Of a stretch of 64,000 nt of DNA, positions 17,814-28,391 are shown in pieces. This DNA comes from JAATFS01 sp037145635 (GTDB lineage Bacteria > Pseudomonadota > Gammaproteobacteria > Xanthomonadales > Xanthomonadaceae). The translations under genes and the position numbers were made by a program. The DNA lies in assembly GCA_037145635.1 (NCBI GenBank), contig JBBCXB010000004.1, positions 186,001 through 250,000 on the forward strand, given 5' to 3'. Position 1 is the stretch's first letter; each line of letters starts with the position of its first letter. The notes beneath the pieces are model-generated. The model saw only the letters and a program-made list of their open reading frames with translations. It was not told the DNA's origin and did not search any database.

Positions 17814-20708
17814 ATGCCCACCAGCCAGTACGCCGCCGCCCATCTCGAGCGCGATCCCGCCAGCGACCCGTGCAAGCAGGTCGCGCTGACGCTTGCCGGG
17901 CTGCTGCCGGAGGGGGCGGCGGTGGCCGTGGCCTGGCAGGACCGGCAGCTGCACCAGGAACGTTACGGCGCCAACGAGGTGGCGACCGCGCTGCTGCCGC
18001 AGTTGCGGGCGGTGGTGAAGGAGGAGGTGCCCGCCATTCCGGCCGGCAACCTGCACGCCTGGCGCAGCGCCGACGGGCATGCCTGCCTGGGCCTGGTCTG
18101 GCACACCCGCGAGCCGCTGCAGGAGACCATCCAGACCGCCTGGCAGGACATGGCGGTCACCCTGATCACCGCCATGCTGGAGACGGTACGGCTGCAGGCG
18201 CGGATCGAGGAGCTGGAGAAATCCCGCCGGCTGCAGCAGGCGCTCTACGAGATCGCCGACCTGTCCGGCAACGAGATGGACCTGGCGCAGATGCTGCAGC
18301 GCATCCATCGGGTGGTCGGTACCCTGATGTACGCGGAGAACTTCTACATCGTCGAGTACGACGCCGCCAGCCAGAGCATGCGCTTCGTCTACTTCGTCGA
18401 CCAGCAGGACAGCTTCGTCGCCGATCCGGCCCGCCGCTACCGCGCCGAGGACATCCCCAACAGCCTCACCTTCGCGCTGCTGGCGCACGGCGTGGCGCTC
18501 AGCGGCCCGTCGGAACGGCTGCGCGCGCAGCTGCGCATGGCCCAGGGCCGCGGCGACGGCCCGGACAGCGAGGACTGGCTGGGCGTGCCAATGCTGCGCG
18601 ACGGCCAGGTCGCCGGCGCGATCGTGGTGCAGAGCTACGACACCCGCATCGGCTTCAGCGAGCAGGACCGCGGCCTGCTGGCCTTCGTCGCCCAGCACGT
18701 GCTGACCGCGATGGACCGGCGCCAGGCCAAGGTCGAGCTGGAACGGCGGGTGGAGGAGCGCACCCGCGAACTCCAGCAGGCCAACCGCGAGCTGCACGAC
18801 GAGATCGTCGAGCGCAAGCGCGCCGAGCGGCTGCAGCTGGCGCTGTTCCGCATCTCCGAGATGGCCAAGGGCTCGGACGGGCTGGAGCGCTTCTACGCGC
18901 AGGTGCACAGCGTGGTCGGCGACCTGCTGGACGCAAGCAACTTCTACATCGCGCTGGTCAACGAGCGCGGCGACGGCCTGGAGTTCGCCTATTCGGTGGA
19001 CGAGCACAACGGCGAGCGGCCGCCGCGCCGGTTCGGCGGCGGGCTCACCGAGTACCTGATCCGGCACCGCGCGCCGCTGCTGGCCACCCGCGCCGACATC
19101 GACGCGATGCAGGCGCGCGGCGAGATCGCGGCGGGCATCGGCGCACCGGCGTACAGCTGGCTGGGCGTGCCGCTGTTCAGCGACGACGAGGTGGTCGGCG
19201 CGATCGTGGTGCAGAGCTACTCGCCGCAGGTGGCCTACACCGTGCACGACCAGCGCCTGCTCGCCTTCGCCGCCAACAACATCGGCCACGGCCTGGCGCG
19301 CCAGCACAGCCAGGAACGGCTGCGGCGGGCGCATGCGGAGCTGGAGCACCGGGTACGCGAGCGCACCCGCGAACTAGCCGATCTGAACGGGGAGCTGCGC
19401 GGCCAGATCGCCGAGCGCGTGCGCGCCGAGCAGCGCCTGCTGCACCAGGCCATGCACGATGCCCTGACCGGCCTGCCCAACCGCACCCACCTGCTGGAGC
19501 GCCTGGGGCTCGCGCTCGAGCGCGCGCGCCGCGGCGGCCCGGCGTTCGCGGTGCTGTTCCTGGACCTGGACCGCTTCAAGCTGGTCAACGACAGCGTCGG
19601 CCATGCCGCCGGCGACCTGATGCTGGTGGAGGTGGGCAAGCGCATCACCGCGGCGGTGCGCGCCGGCGACGTGGTGTCGCGCCTGGGCGGTGACGAGTTC
19701 GCGATCCTGATGCAGTGCCCGGGCGATGTCGATGGCACCACCGTGCTCGCCCAGCGGCTGCAGGAGACGCTCGGGCAGCCGATGTGGGTGGCCGGGCGCG
19801 AGCTGTTCCCCTCGGCCAGCATCGGCATCGCCGCGTGGCATACCCGCTACGGCAGCGGCGAGGAACTGCTGCGCGATGCCGACGCGGCGATGTACCGCGC
19901 CAAGGCGCAGACCCAGTCGCGGTTCGCGGTGTTCGACGAGGCGATGCGCGAGGAGGCGCTGCGCCTGCTCGACCTGGAGGCGGACATGCGCCGGGCCCTG
20001 AACAACGGCGACTTCCATCCGTTCTACCAGCCGATCGTGCGCCTGGAGGACGGCGTCACCGTCGGCTACGAGGCCCTGCTGCGCTGGAGCCACGAGACGC
20101 GCGGCCTGCTGCGGCCGGGGACCTTCCTGCACCTGGGCGAGATGAGCGGGCTGATCGAGCAGGTCGACTGGCAGGTGTATGCGCAGGTCGCCCGCCACAT
20201 CGCCTTCGGCGGCTACGGCTACGTGTCGGTGAACGTGTCGCCGCGGCATTTCCACTCGGCCGACTTCGCCGACCGCCTGCTCGGGCTGATGGACGCGGCC
20301 GGTGCCGACCCGGCGCGGCTGCGGATCGAGATCACCGAGGTCTCGCTGCTCGACGATGCGCCGCGCACCCTGGACCTGCTCACGCGGCTACGCGAGCGCG
20401 GCGTGCTGATCCAGCTCGACGACTTCGGCACCGGCTACTCGGCGCTGTCCTACCTGCACCGGTTCCCGATCTCGACGCTGAAGATCGACCAGAGCTTCGT
20501 CGCCGCGCTGAACACCGGCGGGGCCCAGGAATCGCTGGCGCTGGTGCGCAGCATCCTGGCGCTGGCCGCGACCCTGGGCATCGAGACCATCGGCGAGGGC
20601 ATCGAGACCGAGGGCCAGTGGCGCACCCTGCGCGAGCTCGGCTGCCACTACGGCCAGGGCTACCTGCTCGGCATGCCGGCGCCGCACATGGCGGGGATGC
20701 CGGCGTAG
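17814..20708 (+). CDS. GAF-GAF-GGDEF-EAL c-di-GMP enzyme
   Basis: 964-aa soluble signalling protein. Two GAF domains (about residues 143-305 and 344-510) are each followed by a Glu/Arg-rich coiled coil (ERRVEERTRELQQANREL; EHRVRERTRELADLNGEL). The cyclase domain has GGDEF at 625-629 and an inhibitory-site RxxD (RAGD, 616-619) five residues before it, so product inhibition is expected. The phosphodiesterase domain has an intact EAL (753-755), DDFGTGYS and KIDQSFV. Both activities are plausible. There is no transmembrane segment. GTG starts at 17742 and 17811 are alternatives; 17814 is the first ATG giving a compact N-terminus. It is monocistronic. Confidence 0.9.
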   Translation: MPTSQYAAAHLERDPASDPCKQVALTLAGLLPEGAAVAVAWQDRQLHQERYGANEVATALLPQLRAVVKEEVPAIPAGNLHAWRSADGHACLGLVWHTREPLQETIQTAWQDMAVTLITAMLETVRLQARIEELEKSRRLQQALYEIADLSGNEMDLAQMLQRIHRVVGTLMYAENFYIVEYDAASQSMRFVYFVDQQDSFVADPARRYRAEDIPNSLTFALLAHGVALSGPSERLRAQLRMAQGRGDGPDSEDWLGVPMLRDGQVAGAIVVQSYDTRIGFSEQDRGLLAFVAQHVLTAMDRRQAKVELERRVEERTRELQQANRELHDEIVERKRAERLQLALFRISEMAKGSDGLERFYAQVHSVVGDLLDASNFYIALVNERGDGLEFAYSVDEHNGERPPRRFGGGLTEYLIRHRAPLLATRADIDAMQARGEIAAGIGAPAYSWLGVPLFSDDEVVGAIVVQSYSPQVAYTVHDQRLLAFAANNIGHGLARQHSQERLRRAHAELEHRVRERTRELADLNGELRGQIAERVRAEQRLLHQAMHDALTGLPNRTHLLERLGLALERARRGGPAFAVLFLDLDRFKLVNDSVGHAAGDLMLVEVGKRITAAVRAGDVVSRLGGDEFAILMQCPGDVDGTTVLAQRLQETLGQPMWVAGRELFPSASIGIAAWHTRYGSGEELLRDADAAMYRAKAQTQSRFAVFDEAMREEALRLLDLEADMRRALNNGDFHPFYQPIVRLEDGVTVGYEALLRWSHETRGLLRPGTFLHLGEMSGLIEQVDWQVYAQVARHIAFGGYGYVSVNVSPRHFHSADFADRLLGLMDAAGADPARLRIEITEVSLLDDAPRTLDLLTRLRERGVLIQLDDFGTGYSALSYLHRFPISTLKIDQSFVAALNTGGAQESLALVRSILALAATLGIETIGEGIETEGQWRTLRELGCHYGQGYLLGMPAPHMAGMPA

Positions 20709-20841
20709 CGAGCCGGCACCGGCGCGCAGCGCATGCGCCGGCCTCTGGCTCAGCGCGGCTTGGATTGCTATTCGATCCGCGCCCCGCGGCGGGCGCCGCC
20801 GCCGCCGCGCCCTGCGCCTGGCGCGTGGCGCCTGCCCGGGC

Positions 20842-21435
20842 TCAGCGCATCGCCTGGCTGCGCTTCTCGTCTATCCACTTGGAGGCCTGCGCCGGCTCGT
20901 AGCTGCGCATCCACGCCAGCATCTGCTCCATGTCCTGGCCGTACCACAGGTCGGCGCGCTGGGCCGGGTGCAGGAAGCGCTCCTCGACCATGCGATCGAT
21001 CATGCCGATCAGCGGCGCGTAGAAGTCCTCGATGTCCAGGAACGCGCAGGGCTTGTTGCCGATGCCGAGCTGGCGCCAGGTCAGCATCTCGAAGATCTCT
21101 TCCATGGTGCCGAAGCCGCCGGGCAGGGCGACGAAGGCGTCCGACAGGTCGAACATGCGCGCCTTGCGCTCGTGCATCGAGCCGACGATCTCCAGCGAGG
21201 TGAGGCCGCGATGCGCCACCTCCCAGTCGGCCAGCTGTTGCGGAATGACGCCGGTCACCTCGCCGCCGGCGGCCAGGACCGCATTGGCGACGGTGCCCAT
21301 CAGGCCGACGTTGCCGCCGCCGTAGACCAGGCGCAGGCCGTCGCGGGCGATGCGCTCGCCCAGCGCCGCGGCGCGTTCGACGTAGACGGGTTGGTTGCCG
21401 GCATTGGAGCCGCAGTAGACGCAGATGCTTTTCAT
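20842..21435 (-). CDS. LOG-family (TIGR00730) nucleotide hydrolase
   Basis: 197-aa Rossmann-fold protein of the Lonely Guy family. It begins MKSICVYCGSNAG, has RLVYGGGNVGLMG, and carries the catalytic PGGFGTMEE motif with the preceding HERKARM. Plant and some bacterial members release cytokinin bases from riboside monophosphates; many bacterial ones act as AMP/nucleotide phosphoribohydrolases. The substrate here is unknown. It lies downstream of lpd on the same strand, but a repeat and strong hairpin separate them. Confidence 0.9.
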   Translation of the reverse strand: MKSICVYCGSNAGNQPVYVERAAALGERIARDGLRLVYGGGNVGLMGTVANAVLAAGGEVTGVIPQQLADWEVAHRGLTSLEIVGSMHERKARMFDLSDAFVALPGGFGTMEEIFEMLTWRQLGIGNKPCAFLDIEDFYAPLIGMIDRMVEERFLHPAQRADLWYGQDMEQMLAWMRSYEPAQASKWIDEKRSQAMR

Positions 21436-21440
21436 TTGGG

Positions 21441-21635
21441 TGGGAATGGGGATTGGGGAATGGGGAATCGGAAGGGCGGAACGGCTACGGGCGAATGCAA
21501 GGGGCTACGGCGTCGGTCGGGAAGGACCCCAAACGCCGACGCCGGGCTTTCGCCCGGCGTCGGAGTGCTGTTGACGAGGCGGGGCAGGGCGGAGTGGCTC
21601 TCCCCATTCCCGACTCTCCATTGCCTATTCCCGGC
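21441..21635. repeat. GGGAAT-type repeat, full-length copy
   Basis: A 195-base gene-free interval. Left arm: three imperfect copies of GGGAATGGGGA leading into GGAATCGGAAGGGCGGAACG. Right arm: inverted CCATTCCCGACTCTCCATTG. The centre holds a strong hairpin (21536-21563). Same layout as 3281-3497 and 23088-23226. Confidence 0.65.
21536..21563 (-). terminator. Strong hairpin downstream of lpd
   Basis: A perfect 12-bp stem (CCGACGCCGGGC / GCCCGGCGTCGG) closes a TTTC tetraloop. It likely terminates the sucA-sucB-lpd transcript, although no U tract follows on the minus strand. Confidence 0.6.
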
Positions 21636-23078
21636 TCAATTGGCCTTATGGATCGCGCGCTTGCTCACCGCCATGGCGGCGTCGTGGATCGCCTCGGACA
21701 GGGTCGGGTGGGCGTGGCAGATCCGCGCCAGGTCGTCGGCCGAGCCGTTGAACTCCATCGTCAGCACGCCCTCGTGGACCAGCTCGGAGACGCCGACGCC
21801 CACCAGGTGCATGCCCAGCACGCGGTCGGTCTCGGCATCGGCGATGACCTTGACGAAGCCGGCCGGCTCGCCCATCGCCACCGCGCGACCGATCGCCGCG
21901 AACGGGAACGAGCCCGCCTTGTAGGCCACGCCCTCGGCCTTGAGCTGCTGCTCGGTCTTGCCGACCCAGGCGATCTCCGGCTCGGTGTAGATGACCCACG
22001 GGATGGTGTCGAAGTTGACGTGCCCCGGCAGGCCGGCGATCAGCTCGGCCACGGCGATGCCTTCCTCGAAGCCCTTGTGCGCCAGCATCGGCCCGCGCAC
22101 GCAGTCGCCGATCGCCCACACGCCGTCGACGCCGGTGTGGCAGTGCGCGTCGACCTCGATCTGGCCGCGCTCGGTCAGCTTGACGCCAGTGCCGTCGGCC
22201 AGCAGGTCGCGGGTGGCGGCCTTGCGGCCCACGGCGACCAGCAGCTTGTCCACGGTCAGCGACTGCTCGCCGGACGCATCGGTGTAGCTGACCACGACTT
22301 CCTTCTTCTTGCCCTTGCCGGTGACCTCGGTCTTGGAGACCTTGGCGCCCAGGCGGATGTCCAGGCCCTGCTTCTTGAATTCCTTGGCGGCGGTCCTGGC
22401 CACCTCGGCATCGGCCAGCGCCAGGAAGTCCGGCAGCGCCTCGAGGATGGTGACCTCGGCGCCGAGGCGCTTCCACACGCTGCCCAGCTCCAGCCCGATC
22501 ACGCCGGCGCCGATCACCGCCAGGCGCTTGGGCACCTCGGTGAAGTCCAGGCCGCCGACGTTGTCGACGATGGTCTCGCCATCGAACTTGGCGAACGGCA
22601 GCTCGATCGAATCCGAGCCGGCGGCCAGGATCACGTTGGTGCCCTTGAGCTCGACCTCGCCGCCTTCGTGCTGGGCGACCTTGACCACGTTGCCCGGCTG
22701 CAGCTGGGCGAAGCCGTAGTACGCGGTGATCTTGTTCGCCTTGAACAGCATCGCGATGCCGCCGGTGAACTGCTTGACGATCTTGTCCTTGCGGCCAACC
22801 ATCGCCTCGACGTCGATCCGCGCGTCCTTGAAGCTGATGCCGTGCTCGCCGAACAGGTGGCCCATGTTCCAGAACTGGCGCGAGGAATCCAGCAGCGCCT
22901 TGGACGGGATGCAGCCCACGCGCAGGCAGGTGCCGCCGAGGGCCGGCTTGCCGTCCTTGCCCAGCGCCGCATCGATGCAGGCGACCTTCATGCCCAGCTG
23001 GGCGGCGCGGATGGCGGCGTGGTAGCCGGCCGGGCCGGCACCGATGACGACGACGTCGAATTGCTGTTGTTCGCTCAT
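21636..23078 (-). CDS. lpdA: Dihydrolipoyl dehydrogenase (E3)
   Basis: 480-aa FAD enzyme that reoxidises dihydrolipoamide in the 2-oxoglutarate complex. The FAD-binding motif VVVIGAGPAGYHAAIRAAQ is near the N-terminus. The redox-active disulphide is GGTCLRVGCIPSKALL (CxxxxC). The NAD-binding motif AVIGAGVIGLELGSVW and the C-terminal His-Glu dyad (ICHAHPTLSEAIHDA) are present. It is third in the sucA-sucB-lpd order and is separated from sucB by a 150-base repeat-containing gap. Confidence 0.96.
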   Translation of the reverse strand: MSEQQQFDVVVIGAGPAGYHAAIRAAQLGMKVACIDAALGKDGKPALGGTCLRVGCIPSKALLDSSRQFWNMGHLFGEHGISFKDARIDVEAMVGRKDKIVKQFTGGIAMLFKANKITAYYGFAQLQPGNVVKVAQHEGGEVELKGTNVILAAGSDSIELPFAKFDGETIVDNVGGLDFTEVPKRLAVIGAGVIGLELGSVWKRLGAEVTILEALPDFLALADAEVARTAAKEFKKQGLDIRLGAKVSKTEVTGKGKKKEVVVSYTDASGEQSLTVDKLLVAVGRKAATRDLLADGTGVKLTERGQIEVDAHCHTGVDGVWAIGDCVRGPMLAHKGFEEGIAVAELIAGLPGHVNFDTIPWVIYTEPEIAWVGKTEQQLKAEGVAYKAGSFPFAAIGRAVAMGEPAGFVKVIADAETDRVLGMHLVGVGVSELVHEGVLTMEFNGSADDLARICHAHPTLSEAIHDAAMAVSKRAIHKAN

Positions 23079-23087
23079 TTCATTCGC

Positions 23088-23226
23088 TCACGGGAATGGG
23101 GAATAGGGAATGGAGAACCGCAAGGGCGCATGCGTGCGCCTGCCGCGTCCCATCCAGGTCCAGGCGGGAATGGAGCGGTCGACGGGCGCTTGTCGCATGC
23201 CCGAAGCTCCATTCCCGATTCCCGGC
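23088..23226. repeat. GGGAAT-type repeat between sucB and lpd
   Basis: G-rich arm (GGGAATGGGGAATAGGGAAT) and inverted C-rich arm (CTCCATTCCCGATTCCCGGC) flank a variable centre. The copy lies inside an operon, so it would be transcribed and could fold in the sucB-lpd mRNA. Confidence 0.65.
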
Positions 23227-23228
23227 TC

Positions 23229-24434
<1,206 letters not shown>

Positions 24435-24477
24435 TCGGAGCGTCCTAGGGTTCTTTGCTTTGGGGGGTGATAGGTGT

Positions 24478-27303
24478 TTATTCAGCGACTTGGTCGTTGA
24501 ACGGATTGAGCAGCGCATCGGCGACCAGCTTCTGCTGTTCGGCGACGTGGTCGGCCATGTGGCCGGCGGCAGGCGAGGGCGAACGGGCGCGGCCGGCATA
24601 GTGCAGGCTCTGCGCGTCGGCCAGGCAGGCCTGCAGGTGGTGCTTGATCTGGTACCAGGCACCCTGGTTCTGCGGTTCTTCCTGGCACCAGACCACGTCG
24701 GTGGCCTGGGCATAGCCCTTGAGCTCGGCCGCCAGCTGGGCGCGCGGGAACGGGTACAGCTGCTCCACGCGCAGGATCGCGACGTCGTCCTGGCCGCGCT
24801 TGGTCTGGTCCTCGAGCAGGTCGTAGTAGACCTTGCCCGAGCACAGCACCACGCGCTTGACCTTGGCGGCCTCGGCGGAGGCGTCCGGGATCAGGTGCTG
24901 GAACTCGCCGTCGGCCAGCTCGTCCAGGCTCGACACCGCCAGCTTGTGGCGCAGCAGCGACTTGGGCGTCATCACCACCAGCGGCTTGCGGGTGGCCATG
25001 CGCATCTGCCGGCGGATCATGTGGTAGCACTGCGCCGGGGTGGTCGGCACGCAGACCAGCATGTTGTCGAGCGCGCACAGCTGCAGGTAGCGCTCCAGGC
25101 GGGCGGAGCTGTGCTCCGGGCCCTGGCCCTCGTAGCCGTGCGGCAGCAGCAGCACCAGGCCGCTGATGCGGCCCCACTTGGCCTCGCCCGCGGCGATGAA
25201 CTGGTCGATGACCACCTGCGCGCCGTTGGCGAAGTCGCCGAACTGCGCTTCCCACACGCACAGCGTGTTGGGGTCGGTGGTCGAATAGCCGTACTCGTAG
25301 CCCAGCACCGCTTCCTCGCTCAGCAGCGAGTCGACGATGGTGGCGTCGCTGGCGTCCTGCACCAGCTGGCGCAGCGGCAGGTAGTAGGCGTCGTCCTTCT
25401 GGTTGTGCAGGATGGCGTGGCGGTGCGAGAACGTGCCGCGGCCGACATCCTCGCCGACCAGGCGCAGGCGGTGGCCTTCCTCGAGCACCGTGGCGTAGGC
25501 CAGGTTCTCGGCGAAGCCCCAGTCCGCCGGCTGGGCGCCGGCGGCCATCTTGGCGCGGTCGTCGTAGACCTTGGCCACGCGCGAGTGCAGTTCCACGCCC
25601 TCGGGGATGGTGGTGATGAGCTTGGCCAGCTGGTCCAGGGCCTTGCGCTCGACGCGGGTGTCCACCGGGTCGTGCAGGGTGCCGGTCAGGTACTTGGACC
25701 AGTCGATGGCGAACTCGTCGACGGTGCGCTCGGCCAGCTCGGTGGTGTACTGGCCCGAGTCGAGCTTGGCGCGGTAGCCGTCGACCAGCTGCTGGGCCTC
25801 GCCCGCGGCGATCACGCCGTCCTGCTCGAGGACGTTGGCGTACAGCTCGCGGGTGGTCTTGTGCTTGCGGATGGTCTGGTACATCACCGGCTGGGTCACC
25901 GCGGGCTCGTCGGCCTCGTTGTGGCCCCAGCGGCGGTAGCAGATCAGGTCGATGAAGACGTCCTTCTTGAACTTCTGGCGGAAGTCGTACGCCAGCTCGG
26001 TGACGTAGGCCACCGCGTCCGGGTCGTCGCCGTTGACGTGGAACACCGGGGCGCCGACCATCTTGGCCACGTCGGTGCAGTACAGCGTCGAACGGGCGTC
26101 CTCGCGGCGCGAGATGGTGAAGCCGACCTGGTTGTTGATGACGATGTGGACGGTGCCGCCGATCGCGAAGCCGCGCGCCTGCGACATCTGCAGCAGCTCC
26201 ATCACCACGCCCTGGCCGGCCAGCGCGGCGTCGCCGTGGATCAGCACCGGGAGCACACGCTCGCGGTCGGCGTCGCCGAAGCGCTCCTGGCGCGAACGCA
26301 CGCTGCCGGCCACGACCGGGTCGACGATCTCCAGGTGCGAGGGGTTGAACGCCAGCGCCAGGTGGACCGGGCCGCCCGGGGTCGCCACGTCGGCGGAGAA
26401 GCCCATGTGGTACTTGACGTCGCCGGTGTGGGCGCGGTCGTCATGGGCGTGCTCGAACTTGCCCTCGAACTCGTCGAACAGCTTGCGCGGGTTCTTGCCG
26501 AGGGTGTTGACCAGCACGTTGAGGCGGCCGCGGTGGGCCATGCCGATCACCACGTCGCGGACGCGATCGGTACCGGCGCGGCGCACCAGGGTATCCATCA
26601 TCGGGATGAAGGAGTCGCCGCCTTCCAGCGAGAAGCGCTTCTGGCCGACGTACTTGGTGTGCAGGTAGCGCTCCAGGCCCTCGGCCGCGGTCACGCGCTC
26701 CAGCAGGCGCTTGCGGGTCGCGGCGTCGGCCTTGAAACGGCCGCCGTCCTGCTCCAGGCGCTGGTAGATCCACTGGCGCTGCTCGACCTCGGCGATGTAC
26801 ATGAACTCCGAGCCGATGGTGCTGGCGTAGGTGGCCTTCAGCCGGGCCAGCAGGTCGCGCAGCTTCATGCGCGGCTGGCCGCCGATGCCGCCGGTGCTGA
26901 ACTCGCTGTCGAGGTCGCCCTCGGACAGGCTGTGGAACGGCAGGCCCAGGTCCGGCGGGTTCATCGGCGGGGTCAGGCCGAGCGGATCGGTCTGCGCGCC
27001 CAGGTGGCCGCGCGAACGGTAGGCGGTGATCAGGCGGCCGACATTGCGCTCGCGTTCGTCGCTGATGCCGCCGCCGCTGCCCTGCTGGGCGGCGTGCTTG
27101 GCAGCCTCGGTGATGTGCGCGATGACCGCCGAGTGCGGCACGTCGCCGGCATCACGCCCCTTGAAGCCGTCGAAATAGCTCTTCCACTTGGGATCGACAC
27201 TTTCGGGCGAGACGAGGTACTGCTCGTAGAGGTCCTCGATATAGGCGGCATTGCCGCCGGCGAGCTGCGAAGATTGCGCAAACTGCTTTAGTAGATTGTC
27301 CAC
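24478..27303 (-). CDS. sucA: 2-oxoglutarate dehydrogenase E1
   Basis: 941-aa thiamine-diphosphate enzyme that decarboxylates 2-oxoglutarate. Recognisable parts are the N-terminal AYIEDLYEQYLVSPESVDPK, the RDVVIGMAHRGRLNVL region, the cofactor-binding YRRWGHNEADEPAVTQP and the C-terminal WCQEEPQNQGAW. Length fits the family. The start chosen is GTG at 27303 (VDNLLKQFAQSS); an ATG 24 codons upstream would add non-conserved sequence. A -10 box lies 92 bases upstream. First gene of the sucA-sucB-lpd operon. Confidence 0.96.
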   Translation of the reverse strand: MDNLLKQFAQSSQLAGGNAAYIEDLYEQYLVSPESVDPKWKSYFDGFKGRDAGDVPHSAVIAHITEAAKHAAQQGSGGGISDERERNVGRLITAYRSRGHLGAQTDPLGLTPPMNPPDLGLPFHSLSEGDLDSEFSTGGIGGQPRMKLRDLLARLKATYASTIGSEFMYIAEVEQRQWIYQRLEQDGGRFKADAATRKRLLERVTAAEGLERYLHTKYVGQKRFSLEGGDSFIPMMDTLVRRAGTDRVRDVVIGMAHRGRLNVLVNTLGKNPRKLFDEFEGKFEHAHDDRAHTGDVKYHMGFSADVATPGGPVHLALAFNPSHLEIVDPVVAGSVRSRQERFGDADRERVLPVLIHGDAALAGQGVVMELLQMSQARGFAIGGTVHIVINNQVGFTISRREDARSTLYCTDVAKMVGAPVFHVNGDDPDAVAYVTELAYDFRQKFKKDVFIDLICYRRWGHNEADEPAVTQPVMYQTIRKHKTTRELYANVLEQDGVIAAGEAQQLVDGYRAKLDSGQYTTELAERTVDEFAIDWSKYLTGTLHDPVDTRVERKALDQLAKLITTIPEGVELHSRVAKVYDDRAKMAAGAQPADWGFAENLAYATVLEEGHRLRLVGEDVGRGTFSHRHAILHNQKDDAYYLPLRQLVQDASDATIVDSLLSEEAVLGYEYGYSTTDPNTLCVWEAQFGDFANGAQVVIDQFIAAGEAKWGRISGLVLLLPHGYEGQGPEHSSARLERYLQLCALDNMLVCVPTTPAQCYHMIRRQMRMATRKPLVVMTPKSLLRHKLAVSSLDELADGEFQHLIPDASAEAAKVKRVVLCSGKVYYDLLEDQTKRGQDDVAILRVEQLYPFPRAQLAAELKGYAQATDVVWCQEEPQNQGAWYQIKHHLQACLADAQSLHYAGRARSPSPAAGHMADHVAEQQKLVADALLNPFNDQVAE

Positions 27304-27394
27304 GATGGTAAGTCGGGTCGCTGTGGCTATGGGGGGGCTTGCGGGCGGTCGCTGCGGGCGGTCAGGCCCGGGCAATCCGGATCAAAGCATGAAA

Positions 27395-27400
27395 ATTATA
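27395..27400 (-). promoter_or_regulatory. -10 box upstream of sucA
   Basis: A perfect TATAAT on the minus strand stands out in this GC-rich interval. No good -35 hexamer is seen 17 bases upstream, so an activator may be needed. Confidence 0.45.
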
Positions 27401-27479
27401 CCCCCATGGGACAGCCACGGGGCGTACGTAGCGTGACTGGCGACGCGGCGAGCGTGCCGCGGACGCTGGTGGCGAACGC

Positions 27480-28391
27480 TCACAACCCGAGTGCGCGATG
27501 CCCGGTCCACGCTGCGCTGCGCTCCCAGACCTGCAGGAATTCCTGCTCGATCTGGCGGCCGCGGGCGGCGCCGAGGAGCCAGGTCTCGCCATCGTCGTAG
27601 CGACGCCCGCTTGGACGAAAGTAGTAGGCCTCGCCATCGCCCACCAGGTGCGCGGACGGGTATTGCGCGTCCACCGGGTCGTCGACCAGGCGCAGCTGGA
27701 ACGCGCTCGGCAGTCGCTGCGCCAGCCGCAGCAGCGGGGCCGCGCCCGCGGTCGGGCTGGCCGCGTCCTGCAGCAGGACGCGTACCTGCTTGTCGTGGCG
27801 GGAGGTGGCGAAGCGCCGCAGCGCCTCGATCACCTCGGCGCTGTCCAGCAGGCCGGGGTCCAGGGCGCGGCTGTAGATCGCCAGGCGGCGCCGTGATTGC
27901 GCGATCAGGGCGGTGCTGGCGGCGACGGCCGCGGCCAGGCCGGTCACCGCCATCGGGCCGTCCAGCCGCCGCTGCCAGGTCGCCGGGGGCTCGGCACTGC
28001 CGGCCGCGGCGGGGAGGAACCCGTGGCGGGCGGCCAGGCGCCGGGCCGGCAGGCCGGTGGGCTGCAGGGTCAGGCGCGGCCAGCCGCGCGCCCGGGCGGC
28101 CTCGATCAGGCAGCGCAGCAGGTCGCTGCCGATGCCGCGGCCGCGCCAGTCCGGCCGCACCGCGAGCCGGGCGATGCTCCGGTCCGGCGCGAGCCGGGCC
28201 GCCCCCACCGGCCCGGCCGCGGGGTCCTGGGCCAGGGCCTGCAGGCTCAGCGGGTCCAGGCCATCCCACTCGTAGCCGGCGGCGTCCGCATCGCGCTCGC
28301 CGGCGGCCACCGTCCGGCGCACGGCCCGCACGGCCGCGTGCGCGAGGGCCGGATCGACGAGCCCGACCGGGACGGCGCCGTTCGCGGTCAT
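27480..28391 (-). CDS. GNAT acetyltransferase with C-terminal extra domain
   Basis: 303-aa protein. The first half is a GNAT domain: acetyl-CoA-binding motif A is VRPDWRGRGIGSDLLRCLIE (about residues 77-96). The second half (about 155-303) resembles a catalytically undefined phospholipase-D-like or DUF7931-type domain, with SRRRLAIYSRALDP, HDKQVRVLLQD and WLLGAARGRQIEQEF. Start ATG 28391 overlaps the stop of the upstream JmjC gene (ATGA), so they are coupled. The pair next to purB also occurs in Pseudomonas. Substrate unknown. Confidence 0.8.
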   Translation of the reverse strand: MTANGAVPVGLVDPALAHAAVRAVRRTVAAGERDADAAGYEWDGLDPLSLQALAQDPAAGPVGAARLAPDRSIARLAVRPDWRGRGIGSDLLRCLIEAARARGWPRLTLQPTGLPARRLAARHGFLPAAAGSAEPPATWQRRLDGPMAVTGLAAAVAASTALIAQSRRRLAIYSRALDPGLLDSAEVIEALRRFATSRHDKQVRVLLQDAASPTAGAAPLLRLAQRLPSAFQLRLVDDPVDAQYPSAHLVGDGEAYYFRPSGRRYDDGETWLLGAARGRQIEQEFLQVWERSAAWTGHRALGL

